From: Verrucomicrobiaceae bacterium
GTDB taxonomy: Bacteria; Verrucomicrobiota; Verrucomicrobiia; Verrucomicrobiales; Verrucomicrobiaceae
NCBI GenBank assembly: GCA_016713035.1
Contig: JADJPW010000001.1
Coordinates: forward strand, 930,001-994,000
Length of the DNA stretch: 64,000 bases
Direction: 5' to 3'
Part shown: in pieces, positions 10,085 through 19,651 of the stretch
Layout of the letters: each line of letters starts with the position of its first letter
How positions within the stretch are numbered: the first letter of the stretch is position 1
Notes under the pieces: generated by a model
Told to the model about the DNA's origin: nothing
Seen by the model: only the letters and a program-made list of their open reading frames with translations
Database searches by the model: none
Made by a program: the position numbers and the translations under genes

Positions 10085-11707
10085 ATGAACCCAATCCCCA
10101 ATCCATCTCGGCAAAAAAACGCGAGGCAATATTATCTGAGCTTCTCATTTTTTGCCGCCCATCTTTTTGTCGGCCTTCTGGTCACTTCCGCCATTGCCCA
10201 AAGCCCAGCTACCCAGCAGCACCTCACCTTTCTCCGCACTGCCTACGAAGCCGCCTACCAAACTGAAGTCGCTGCTGGTCACGCCACCGCCCTGACCGAT
10301 CTGAACGCCAAATACAGCGCCGCCCTCGACCGCGCCCTAGCCTCCGCCACCCAGGCAGGCCAGCTCGATACCGCCCTGGCCCTCCGCGACGAAAAAAAGC
10401 GCCTCGCAGCTGCTGCCCCACTGCCCGCCGACGACTTCGCCGCGCCTGAAACCCTCAAGACCCTCCGGCTCACTTATCGCAGCGCCTTGTCGAACCTCGA
10501 ACTCCGCCGCGACCAAACCGCCGCACCGGTCAAAGCCAAGTATGACGCCGCGCTTGAAGCCCTCCAAACCGAGCTAACGAAAGCCGCCGACCTCGACGGA
10601 GCCGTGGCCGTGAAAACTCTGCGAGAAGGTTTGAAGACCGAAGCTGCGCCTAAGGCTGCAGCGGTCGTCGTGGAGAAGGCCAAGCCTGCCGCGCCTCCTG
10701 CGCCAACACCTGCTGCTACAGCTAAAGATGATATCACGGCAGCGCGTCAGTTGGCTGAATGGGTCTTTGCCGCTGAACGCACTGTCGCCATCATCAAAAA
10801 AGGTGCCAAGGAGCCACTCGAGATCAAGAGTGCCGCTGAGTTACCCCCGGAAGATTGGTCATTGCACGCAGTAAATCAGAGCGGCCATAGCCCCAATGCA
10901 CCAGAATTCTTCCCCTGGGAGCTGCTGTCGCAAGTGCCCACAGTACAAGTGCTCATGTTGAATCAAAAGGTACCTCTCGGTGCCTCAGCCGCCCAGGCCA
11001 TCAATACCCTGCCAGACTTGAAGCATCTCGACTATGGCAATTGTGTTTACACGCTGCCTATGATCGAGGCGCTGCGTCCGAATGATAAGATGATTTACCT
11101 CCGCTTTGGCAGGCTGGAGGGTGCCCCTCAAGCCATGCTCGGAATGATCGCAGATCGCTTTCCGCAGCTAGTCTCTCTGGAACTGAACTCACCGATCACG
11201 GCAGAAGCCTTCCCGAAAAAAAGCAACCTCTGGCCAGCGCTTACAAAGCTGACGCTCGTTGGCTCACTCACCACTGAGATCACCGCACAGGTGGCTAAGC
11301 TGCCGAAGCTAAGCGCATTCAATTCCATTGAATGGCGTGATACAGCACCTGATTCCGAGGCTTTAACAAAACTGCAAAATCTCCAAAAGATCGGCCTGCG
11401 GCGCTGCAAAGCTCCGGAACTCCTCATCTCTGCCCTCAAAGCACTACCAGAGCTTACCAGCCTAGAGCTGTCACCCGCCTCCATGGACGTGATATCGACC
11501 ACATCTTTGGAGATGATCGCCGATCTGCCACATCTGACCGAAGTTTCCCTCGATGGCAGCACCAGCAAATTACTAGGTCAGGATCATTTGGAACCGCTAA
11601 CCAAGCTCAAGAACGTGAAAAAACTCAAGCTGCAAAACCATCACATCAGCCCCGAAGGAATCGCCCGCCTGAAAAAAGCCCTACCGAAATGCATCATCAC
11701 CCACTGA
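10085..11707 (+). CDS. Exported leucine-rich FPW-family paralogue
   Basis: This is the fourth tandem member (540 residues). A signal peptide (AHLFVGLLVTSAIAQ) is followed by paired helical hairpins nearly identical to those of the gene at 8276 (LNAKYSAALDRAL, LDTALALRDEKKRLAAAA). After an Ala/Pro-rich linker (about 200-225) come the AARQLAEWVF segment, FFPWELL and leucine-rich repeats ending LPKCIITH. The N-terminal half is conserved and the repeat half is diverged, as in its neighbours. It is separated from the preceding gene by an inverted repeat and followed 4 bp later by the large surface-protein gene, which may be co-transcribed. Its role is not known. Confidence 0.75.
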   Translation: MNPIPNPSRQKNARQYYLSFSFFAAHLFVGLLVTSAIAQSPATQQHLTFLRTAYEAAYQTEVAAGHATALTDLNAKYSAALDRALASATQAGQLDTALALRDEKKRLAAAAPLPADDFAAPETLKTLRLTYRSALSNLELRRDQTAAPVKAKYDAALEALQTELTKAADLDGAVAVKTLREGLKTEAAPKAAAVVVEKAKPAAPPAPTPAATAKDDITAARQLAEWVFAAERTVAIIKKGAKEPLEIKSAAELPPEDWSLHAVNQSGHSPNAPEFFPWELLSQVPTVQVLMLNQKVPLGASAAQAINTLPDLKHLDYGNCVYTLPMIEALRPNDKMIYLRFGRLEGAPQAMLGMIADRFPQLVSLELNSPITAEAFPKKSNLWPALTKLTLVGSLTTEITAQVAKLPKLSAFNSIEWRDTAPDSEALTKLQNLQKIGLRRCKAPELLISALKALPELTSLELSPASMDVISTTSLEMIADLPHLTEVSLDGSTSKLLGQDHLEPLTKLKNVKKLKLQNHHISPEGIARLKKALPKCIITH

Positions 11708-11711
11708 AACC

Positions 11712-14700
11712 ATGAAGACCTCCATTTATCTCTTCTGCGCGTGTCTTCTGGTGGGCCATGCCCATGCCCAAAGCCTCTGGAATGGTGCGGGTGGCGATGA
11801 CAACTGGACCACGGGTGCGAACTGGGGCGGCACAGCTCCAGTGGCGAATGCGAACCTCCAATTCGGCGGCAGCACACGACTGGGACCAGTGAACAACTTC
11901 GCGGCAGGCACGAACTTCAACAGCCTGACTTTCAACAGTGGGGCGGATGCTTTCACGCTGAGTGGAAACCGCCTTTTGCTCAGTGGGGATGTGGTGAATA
12001 GCAGCAGCGTCCTGCAAACGATCGATATGGAAATGACGATGACCTGGAACCGCACGCTGAATGGCGGCAGCGGCGGGCTGCTGGTGAGCAAAGCCATCGG
12101 GCAGACGGCAAACTATGGGCTGACCACGATTGGCAATGTGACCCTCAGCGGAGCGAACACCTACACGGGTGCCACAACCGTCGGCACGGGCACACTCTTC
12201 CTGACTGGCGCTGCCACTCTGCCAGATGCGGGTGCGCTGAACCTGAACGCCACCGGCTCCACCCTCGACATCTCCGGCATCTCGGCAGCGGGTGAGACGG
12301 TGGGATCGCTAGCTGGGTGGACAGGAACAGCCATTCTGCTCGGCGGGAAGATGCTCACTGCCACTGGCGGGGACAGGTTCACAGGCACTTACTCCGGCAC
12401 GATGAGCGGCACAGGTGGTGGCTTTACCAAAATCGGTGCAGACACGCTAAACTTGAGCGGAGCCAGCTTTTCCCACACAGGCACGACCGCCGTGAATCAA
12501 GGCAGCATTCGCCTGCGCAATGCCAGCATCTCGGGGGGAACGATCACGGTGGCCTCAGGAGCGCGGCTTTATGTGTCTGGGAATGAAGGCGGATTCATCG
12601 GCGGCACGGTGACGGTGGCCTCTGGTGGTCAGTTGGATGTCTCTGGTCAATACGGCGGCATCTATCTCGCCTCAGGCACAGCCATCACCAACAACGGCAG
12701 CATGGGCATCTCCGCCGGTGGGTTTGTTTACACGCGCCTGCACCTCTATGGCAATGCCAGCCTCGGCGGCACGGGCACGATGACGCTGAATGACAGTGGC
12801 TATAACATCTTCTCAGGCGAAGCGGGAACAGAAGTATTTACTCATGGCGCAGGCCATACAATTCAGGGCAGCGGGCGCATCGGCGTTGACACGCTGAGCC
12901 TAATCAATCACGGCACGATCATCTCCAACAGCCTCAGCAATCTGAGGATTGACCCGAATAGCAATGGCTTCACCAACAGTGCTACCGGCATCGTCCGCGC
13001 TGTCAGTGGATCAACGCTGACCTTTGAAAACGGCAGCTTTACCAACAGCGGCCTCATCGACTCCGCTGGCACCACGGAATTCAAAACAGCCTCCGTCGCG
13101 AACACGGGCGGCACCATCCGGTCCACAGCAGGTTCTCTGCTCGTCACCAGCAGCACCATCTCGGGTGGCAGTATGGAGCTTTCTGGCGCAGCGGGGCTCA
13201 CTCTCTCCAGCGGCACCCTGTCTGATGGCACAGTGAATCACGGAGGAACCGGCACGCTGACATCTACCGGTAGCTTCACGAACACAATCAGTAGTCCGCT
13301 ATCACTCACAGCAAGTAACAGCATCACGGCGCTGCGGACTCTCAACGTCACAGGTGGCATCGTCAAAGACGCCGTCACCACCACCTTCACAGGCACAGCA
13401 GCCATCACCGTCAGCGGCACGGGCATCAGTGGCGCAGCGATGAACTCGCACCTCGTCACCAGCGCCAGTTCACTCACTCTTTCCGCTGCGAACACCTACG
13501 GCGGCAGCACCACGATCAGCGGCGGCACACTCACCGTCACCGGGGCGGGTACGCTGCCTGATAGCACAGCAGTCTCACTCACCGCCTCGGGCGCTGCTTT
13601 GAATCTCTCAGGCATCACGGCAGGTAGCGAAACCATCGGGTCGCTAGCCGGAGCAGCGGGCACCAGCGTCGTGCTAGGCGGGAAAAATCTCACCATAGGT
13701 GGCGATGGCAGCACCACGGCCTTTGCAGGCGTGCTCAGCGGCAGCGGGGCAAGTGTCACGAAGCTCGGCGAGGGCGCACTGACCCTTAGCGGCAATAATA
13801 CCTACACCGGAGTCACGCTCATCACTGCTGGCATTCTCGAAGTCACGGCAAACAGCGCCCTCGGCACTACCGCAGCAGGTACGACCGTTCAAAGCGGTGC
13901 TGCCTTTAAACTCAACAACACCGCCTACACCAGCGCCGAGGCTTTGGCACTCAATGGCAGCGGCATCAGCGGTGGCGGTGCCTTCGTCAACAGTGGCACC
14001 AGCTATCACCGCAGCCACCGATGCCATGATCCATGCGGGTGGCGGCGCTTTGACCCTCACCGGAGGCTTGGTGAAAAACGGCACCACGCTCACACTCACC
14101 GGCGGCGGCAGCATCACCATCAGTGGCACCGGCATCAGCGGCGCGAGTGCAAACTCCGACCTCGTCGTCGCGGGCACCACGGTGAACCTCAATGCCGCAA
14201 ACACCTACAACGGCCCCACTTTCATCCGTGATGGTGGCGTGCTGAATGCCAGCGTCTCCTCTGCCCTGCCCACCACTCCTCGCTCCGCGATGATCCTGGA
14301 TGATGTGGGCACTGGCAGTTCCACTTTAGCGCTCACCGCCAGCAATAGCGCCGCCTCACTGAGCGGTGCCGCCAGCTCCACCATCATCCTGGCTACTGGC
14401 AGCACGCTCACCACTGGCAGCAGTAGCGGCAGCAGCACCTTTGCTGGCACACTTTCTGGTGCTGGAACGCTGGTCAAAGACGGCAGCAGCACGCAAATCC
14501 TCACCGCAGCCAGCTCCTACAGCGGCGGCACCAGCGTGACGGGGGGCACCCTGCTCGTGGGCAACAGCAGCGGTTCGGCCACCGGCACTGGCAATCTCAC
14601 CATCGCGGTCGGAGCCACCCTTGCTGGCACCGGTAGCATCGCCCCAGATGCCGGGAACTACATTTACCTCAACGGAGCCCTCGTCGTCGGCGATCCCACA

Positions 14701-15138
14701 CTCAGCAGCCCCGTCGCCTCCGCCCTCACGCTATCCACCTCTGGCAGTGGCAGCACGATTTTGGGCGCATCCAGCACCCTCAGTCTCGATCTCTTCGCAA
14801 GTGGTGGTGATCTCACCGCCAATGCCGCTGCTGCGGATCGTATTCGGATCTTTGGCGAGCTTGACCCCACTCTGGGCGGAACCGTTCTACTCGGAAACCC
14901 CAATCTCCTCACCTTTAATTATGGCGACCGGTGGACACTATTCCAGGTTACCGGCCCCGGCACCATCCTCGCCGACCTCAGCTTCAACGATACCGCACTT
15001 GGCCTCAGTCCTTTCCAATTCATCTTATTTGATCGGGACACAGGTATCCTCTCCATCGTGCCAGAACCCAGTCGTATGCTAATGTTGCTTTTAGGCCTCT
15101 TACTCCTGCAACTCCGCCGTCAGCGGAGGCCATTTTGA
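11712..15138 (+). pseudogene. Autotransporter-associated beta-strand repeat protein with PEP-CTERM tail, frameshifted
   Basis: This is a large surface or secreted protein of about 1,140 residues. It has a signal peptide (residues 1-19, ending HAHAQ) and then many Gly/Ser/Thr-rich beta-helix repeats of the autotransporter-associated type (SGANTYTGATTV, LSAANTYGGSTTI, LSGNNTYTGVTLI). The end is a PEP-CTERM signal: VPEP, a short hydrophobic helix (MLMLLLGLLLL) and a basic tail. One frameshift near 13997-14012 separates the frame that reads GGGAFVNSGTS from the frame that continues ITAATDAMIHAGGGALTL. The downstream frame stays in register to the stop, so the coding content is well preserved. The lesion could be a sequence error or slippage in repeats. 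PEP-CTERM proteins are usually processed by an exosortase; none is seen here. Confidence 0.8.
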
Positions 15139-15166
15139 GCGAACAGACGGGCTCTGTTGAGCGCGA

Positions 15167-17256
15167 TCAATGATTAAACAAAAACTCCTTCGTATTCAGC
15201 AGTGCCCAGAGGACGTCTTCGAAGGCTTCTTTTTTGGCTTTGAAGGCTTCATCGCCCGTTTTGCCGGCGGTTTTCTTTTCCAGATGAGCGCGGGCGAATT
15301 TCACTTCGTTGGCGTTCGGGTCGCGACTGAGGGCGATGTGGTAGAGGTCGGTGATTTTGTCGTCATCGGGGCGAGAATCTTTGGTCAGCGTGTCTGCGCG
15401 GCCATTGCCACGGGCGAGCCTGGGTCTGGATGTCGGCGGCGTTGAGTAGATGCAGGCTTTGAGCGAGGCTGGCTTCCTGCGTTCGCTCGCATTCGCAGGC
15501 GCTGGAGGAGTCGGGGCGTCCGAAGACGCTTAGGAAGTAGGTGCTTTGGTTGTAGCTGTTGTCCGGCAGGGCCACGGCGCGGGTGCCGGGAGCCTGGCCG
15601 GCGAAGTTGCTCTCCACATCGAGCAGCGTGTTCACGGCGTCGTAGAGCACCTCAGCATTGAGGCGTTTCGGGTAGTAGCGGCTGAAATTTTGGCGATCCT
15701 TGGCATTGTGTGCGTTTGGCACGGCGCTGAGCTGGTAAGTGGTGCTCGTGGTGATGGTGCGGATGAGTTTCTTCATGTCATAGCCGCTTTTCATGAAGTC
15801 AGCGGCCAGGGCGCTGAGCGAGCTCGGGATTCACGGGCGGGTTCGTCTCACGCATGTCGTCCTCTGGCTCGACGAGGCCGCGATTGAAGAAGTGCTTCCA
15901 GTAACGATTCACCAGGGTGTGGGCGAAGAAGGGATTGTCCTTCGCACTCATCCATTCGGCGAGGGCGTGACGCGGATCTTGCTCTGGCTTGATGCCGGTG
16001 AAGGGGCCGGGCTTGCGAGCCACATTGGCAAAGAAAGCAGCAAAGCCATAGTAGTCCTGCTGGCTCCATTTCTCGAAGGGATGGTGGTGGCACTGCGCAC
16101 ACTGCATGCGGGTGCCGAGGAAGAGCTGCGCGACATCCTCCATCTGCTGCTTCTGCTCCTTTACCTGACGATACCAAGCGACAGGAGGACTGTGGTCAAT
16201 GTCGCCAGCGGCAGCGACGACCTCGCGCACGAATTTGTCATAAGGTTTGTTGTCCGCGATGCTGTCACGAATCCACTGCCAGAAAAGATAAGTGCCGCGA
16301 GCATAGACAGGCTGCGTACGCTGATTGCGCAACAGTGCGGACCATTTGTTGGCAAAGAACTCCGCGTAATCGGGACTGTCGAGCAGGCGATCGACGAGAG
16401 CGGTGCGCTTATCAGCGGCCTTGGAGGCCATGAAGTCCTTCATCTCACTTGCTGTCGGCAACCGACCCGTGAGATCGAGCGTGAGACGGCGGATGAAGGT
16501 GCCTTCATCCGCGATTTCGGAGGGAGGGATGCCGATCGTCTTCAGTTTCGCGAAAACGAGATCGTCCACGAAATTGCTCACAGGCGGCAAAGTAGCCACC
16601 GGAGCTCCGAGCGGCACGGTGGCGCGGAACGTGCTCACTTTCCCCTGATAGCGCACCATCACGGCAACATCACCGGGGAGGTCAAAGAGTGTGACGCGGC
16701 CCGTTTCGCTGGTTTCGGCCATGGATTTCTCATTGGCCTCATAGAGAGCACGCTTCGTCACATCGCGGGTGGAGCCATCGGTGTAATGCGCGGTGACTTT
16801 GAGCTGTTGGGCACCTTTGAGCGGCATGGTGAGCTTGGAAGGCTCCACACTGATGCTGGCCATCTTCGGATCACTGTCTTTGCCATAGGGCATGCCTTCG
16901 CGAATCCAGCGCACGAGATCGGCATAGTCTTCGGAGTTGGGATCGAGCTTTTTGCCGCCGCCATGTGGGAGCTGAGCGGTGCCTTTGGTCAAAAGAAGGC
17001 TCTGCTGGGGTGAAGCAGGGAAGATGCGGCGTCCGCGGGCCTCCTTGACGATGTGCTCATAGTCCTCCTGCGGCTCAAAACCGAGCAGTGAGAGCTTAAA
17101 GCCATTCTGCCCCCCCGCCTTGCCATGACAGCCGCCACTATTGCATCCGCCCTTGGTGAGAATGGGGGCGATGTCATTGGCAAAATTCAGTGGTCGAGGT
17201 GCATCCGCCGCGAAAGCAGGCGCGGCAGCGAGGAATAGGAGAGGGCGGAGATTCAT
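15167..17256 (-). pseudogene. PSD1-type (DUF1549/DUF1553) cytochrome-like protein, degraded
   Basis: The secreted protein begins at the ATG at 17254-17256 with a signal peptide ending AFAAD. It carries a GGCHGK haem-binding CxxCH variant (GGCNSGGCHGKAGGQNG), an Ig-like middle, then DUF1549 (DDLVFAKLKTIGIPPSEI, LTGRLPTASE, CAQCHHHPFEKW) and DUF1553 (NPFFAHTLVNRYWKHFFNRG). Three lesions are visible. A frameshift at about 15820 (NPELLSALAADF is expected) is followed by another at 15419-15420 (GAGCCTG for GAGCTG). There is also an apparent in-frame loss of about 35-60 residues between FANVARKPGPF and EQDPRHALAEW, compared with what I recall of the family. The tail then reads AFEDVLWALLNTKEFLFNH and a TGA at 15167-15169. 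It converges on the beta-strand repeat gene 28 bp away. Confidence 0.8.
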
Positions 17257-17397
17257 GCGCGTGAACCTACGGCCCTGATGCCGCATTTTTGTCGCGGGAT
17301 GTTGTACTTCACCGATTGGGGCTGTGCGCTGCCCTGTAGATGCATGGGGCAGAAACCGCCGGCTTGCGCTTGGATTGCCCCGTCAGATGGCTCTTGA

Positions 17398-18087
17398 TCA
17401 TGCGCCGTGATCGCGCACCCACTGACCCGCACGCAGGTAGAGCTCTGCGGCGCTGCGAAGACCCAGCTTATCCTTGATGCGGGCACGATAGGTTTCGACC
17501 GTAGAGTCCCCTAGATTGAGCATCTGGGCGATATCGCGCGTGCTTTTCCCGCGTCCGAGCATGTGAAAAACCTCCAATTCGCGATCTGCAAGTGTTTCGA
17601 GTCCAGCGAACTCGGCACCAGCACGCTTTTGTGTGATGCGCTCGAGCATGCGGGATGTCACGCGTTTGCTCGCATAGACCTCCCCTTTGAGGACGCACTC
17701 GATAGCTTGGACGACTTCAGAAGACGCTTCGTTTTTCGTGATGTAGCCACGGGCACCGCTGCGCAGGGCACGTTCTGCGTAAAGGTCTTCATCGTGCATG
17801 GAGAGGACGAGCACATTCACATCTAGGCCGAGAGCCTTGATGTCTTTGAGCAATTCCAGACCACTGGAGCCACCGCGCAGGGTAATGTCCACGATAGCGA
17901 TCTGTGGCCGATGCTCTTCGATGAGACGCATCGCATCGCGAATGTTATCCGCCTCCCCGCAGATGATCACATCCAGCTCTCGTGTGATGAGCTGAGCGAG
18001 GTGCTCACGGAACATGGGATGATCCTCGACCAGGAGTACTTTGCAGCCGCGGGCTGAGTTTGTGACGGATTGGGTAGGTGTAGTCAT
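17398..18087 (-). CDS. NarL/FixJ-type response regulator
   Basis: This is a two-domain DNA-binding regulator of 229 residues. The receiver domain (about 15-130) has the acidic pair E21-D22, phospho-acceptor Asp67 in IAIVDITLRGG, Ser96 and Lys118. A LuxR-type helix-turn-helix follows at about 165-220 (LADRELEVFHMLGRGKSTRD, then STVETYRARIKDKL). It would be phosphorylated by a sensor kinase, which is not in this window. Its ATG overlaps the stop of the cupin gene by 4 bp (ATGA), so it is translated from the same mRNA as two sugar enzymes. That is unusual for a response regulator and suggests feedback control of glycosylation. The family call is secure; the target genes are unknown. Confidence 0.92.
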   Translation of the reverse strand: MTTPTQSVTNSARGCKVLLVEDHPMFREHLAQLITRELDVIICGEADNIRDAMRLIEEHRPQIAIVDITLRGGSSGLELLKDIKALGLDVNVLVLSMHDEDLYAERALRSGARGYITKNEASSEVVQAIECVLKGEVYASKRVTSRMLERITQKRAGAEFAGLETLADRELEVFHMLGRGKSTRDIAQMLNLGDSTVETYRARIKDKLGLRSAAELYLRAGQWVRDHGA

Positions 18088-18545
18088 AGCTGTGATGGTG
18101 TGTTTGTTGATTCGTTATGTAGATGAATAAAATGCTCGTAATCACGAATGTAGTCGTCGGAATCATAATCATGGGAGGCAAAGACCATCTGCACAGTGCC
18201 AGGCGCATGCTGATAAATTTTTACCCACACCATCGGCGGGACCAATAGGCCCGCACCGGGGCTCTCCAACCGCAGCTCTGCTTTTCTGCTACCATCATCG
18301 AGCTCGACTAAGCAGCTACCCGAGGCGCAAAAGATGAATTGGCTACAAATTCGATGCGCATGGTCTCCACGCACGCTTCCAGGCGGCGGTGAACTCACCC
18401 AGAAACAACGACGCGGCACAAATGGCAAAGCGTGTGCCAGATCAGCAACACAGAGATCGCCGCGCCCGAGATCGGGCACTTGCAACAACTTCACCAAATG
18501 AGCGCCGGGCACCGAAGTAGAAAGATAGTGGTCCGAGGGGGTCAT
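18084..18545 (-). CDS. WxcM-like / FdtA-type cupin (sugar 3,4-ketoisomerase-like)
   Basis: This is a 153-residue single-domain cupin. The features PRRCFWVSSPPPGSVRGDHAH, then CSQFIFCASGSCLVEL, VPPMVWVKI and a Tyr/Asp-rich tail (HDYDSDDYIRDYEHF) match the FdtA/QdtA/WxcM family. These enzymes isomerise dTDP-4-keto-6-deoxyglucose in the making of unusual deoxysugars. The His pair in RGDHAH is the usual active-site element. Both ends overlap neighbours by 4 bp (ATGA with the GT2 gene upstream and with the response regulator downstream), so the three genes form one operon. The dTDP-glucose synthesis genes are not in view. Related members are non-catalytic or act as acyltransferase partners, so the substrate is uncertain. 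Confidence 0.8.
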   Translation of the reverse strand: MTPSDHYLSTSVPGAHLVKLLQVPDLGRGDLCVADLAHALPFVPRRCFWVSSPPPGSVRGDHAHRICSQFIFCASGSCLVELDDGSRKAELRLESPGAGLLVPPMVWVKIYQHAPGTVQMVFASHDYDSDDYIRDYEHFIHLHNESTNTPSQL

Positions 18546-19489
18546 GCGTCAGGCCCTCCAGGACGAGTAAAAACCTCACGCACGAGTGATTGTGGCCTGC
18601 CCGAGACCGTGAGGTAGGCGCGGCCCAGATATTCACCGAAAACTCCGAGCAAAAGCAACTGGGTGCCACTGAAGGCGGCTAACACACCCATCAGAGAGGC
18701 CCAGCCAGGCTGCCTAGTGCCACCTGAAACCACCTCATAAACTACAGCAGTCAGCAAAAGGGCTCCGAAGACACAAAAGGCCACCCCCAGCACCCCAGCG
18801 ACTCGCAGTGGCATGATGCTGTGATCAAAAAACAAGCTCAAAGCCAAGCGCATGAGCCTACGCGGTGTGTAGCCGCTACGCCCCTCTAATCGCGGAGCAT
18901 GATCGACAACCAGTGTGGTAATGCGGTCAGTGGCACCGAGAATAAGACCATCAAGGTGAGGAAATGGAGCCGAATGAGAAACGATACGATCCAGAAGCTC
19001 ACGCCGCACCGCACGGAAACTAGAGAGGTACAATCCAGAAGGCTTTCCCAACAAAAATGTGGCACACCTGTTCGCAAGGCGACTGCCGATGTTTCGCCAA
19101 AGCGCGTGCTTTTTCTCCGCATAGATCGAGTAAACGACCTCTGCACCGGTCCGGCGTAAATGCTCAAGAAGTCGCCGCGCCTCACTGACTGGATTTTGTA
19201 GATCATCATCAAGATTGACGACAAAGCGCCCTCTAGAACGCCGCCAGCCCTCCAGAACCGCCGCATGCTCACCGTAGTTTCTCGCAAAGCCAACGAGCGT
19301 CACTGTGGCGGGAAAATTCTCCAACATCCCGCGCGCGGCCACTAGTGTCTCGTCTGTGCTACCATCATCGACGAGCACCAACTCCCAGCTTTCTCGAAGT
19401 GTCATTGCCTCTGCTCGAAAGGCACCCAAAAGAGGACGCAGCATCTCACCCGTGTTGTGCAAAGGCACCACAAAACTGAAATCAGGCAT
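18542..19489 (-). CDS. GT2 glycosyltransferase, polyprenyl-phosphate sugar synthase type
   Basis: The GT-A fold begins immediately after the chosen Met (PDFSFVVPLHNTGE). LVLVDDGSTDET and VNLDDDLQNP (DxD-type metal/nucleotide site) follow, then GFARNYGEHAAV. Two membrane segments lie near the C-terminus (VAGVLGVAFCVFGALLLTAV and LMGVLAAFSGTQLLLLGVFG). This is the architecture of DPM1/ArnC/GtrB enzymes, which transfer a sugar from a nucleotide donor to undecaprenyl (polyprenyl) phosphate on the cytoplasmic face. A longer start at 19534 is possible; I prefer 19489 because the fold starts there. It overlaps the cupin gene by 4 bp. A GT-C/TPR protein lies immediately upstream and could use the lipid-linked sugar. 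The exact sugar is unknown. Confidence 0.85.
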   Translation of the reverse strand: MPDFSFVVPLHNTGEMLRPLLGAFRAEAMTLRESWELVLVDDGSTDETLVAARGMLENFPATVTLVGFARNYGEHAAVLEGWRRSRGRFVVNLDDDLQNPVSEARRLLEHLRRTGAEVVYSIYAEKKHALWRNIGSRLANRCATFLLGKPSGLYLSSFRAVRRELLDRIVSHSAPFPHLDGLILGATDRITTLVVDHAPRLEGRSGYTPRRLMRLALSLFFDHSIMPLRVAGVLGVAFCVFGALLLTAVVYEVVSGGTRQPGWASLMGVLAAFSGTQLLLLGVFGEYLGRAYLTVSGRPQSLVREVFTRPGGPDA

Positions 19490-19651
19490 GGAAGTCAGCT
19501 CGTTTTGTAACGGTCGAGTGACGGGCATGATCATGTGGTGTATGAAATTGAATATTCCAAGTCACAAGTAGAGCACCCAGATGAGTTCCACGCACCCGAC
19601 TGCACGGGTCATGCCAAACGCTACTCTGTTGTCATGAAAGGAGATTCTGAA

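Noticed and set aside
11712..15138. Possible CRISPR-like array
   Set aside because: The repeats are degenerate coding repeats of a beta-strand protein with no constant repeat/spacer periodicity.
15170..15445. Plus-strand frame of 91 codons at the end of the degraded PSD1 gene
   Set aside because: The opposite strand gives clear PSD1 C-terminal sequence (AFEDVLWALLNTKEFLFNH), so this is a shadow.
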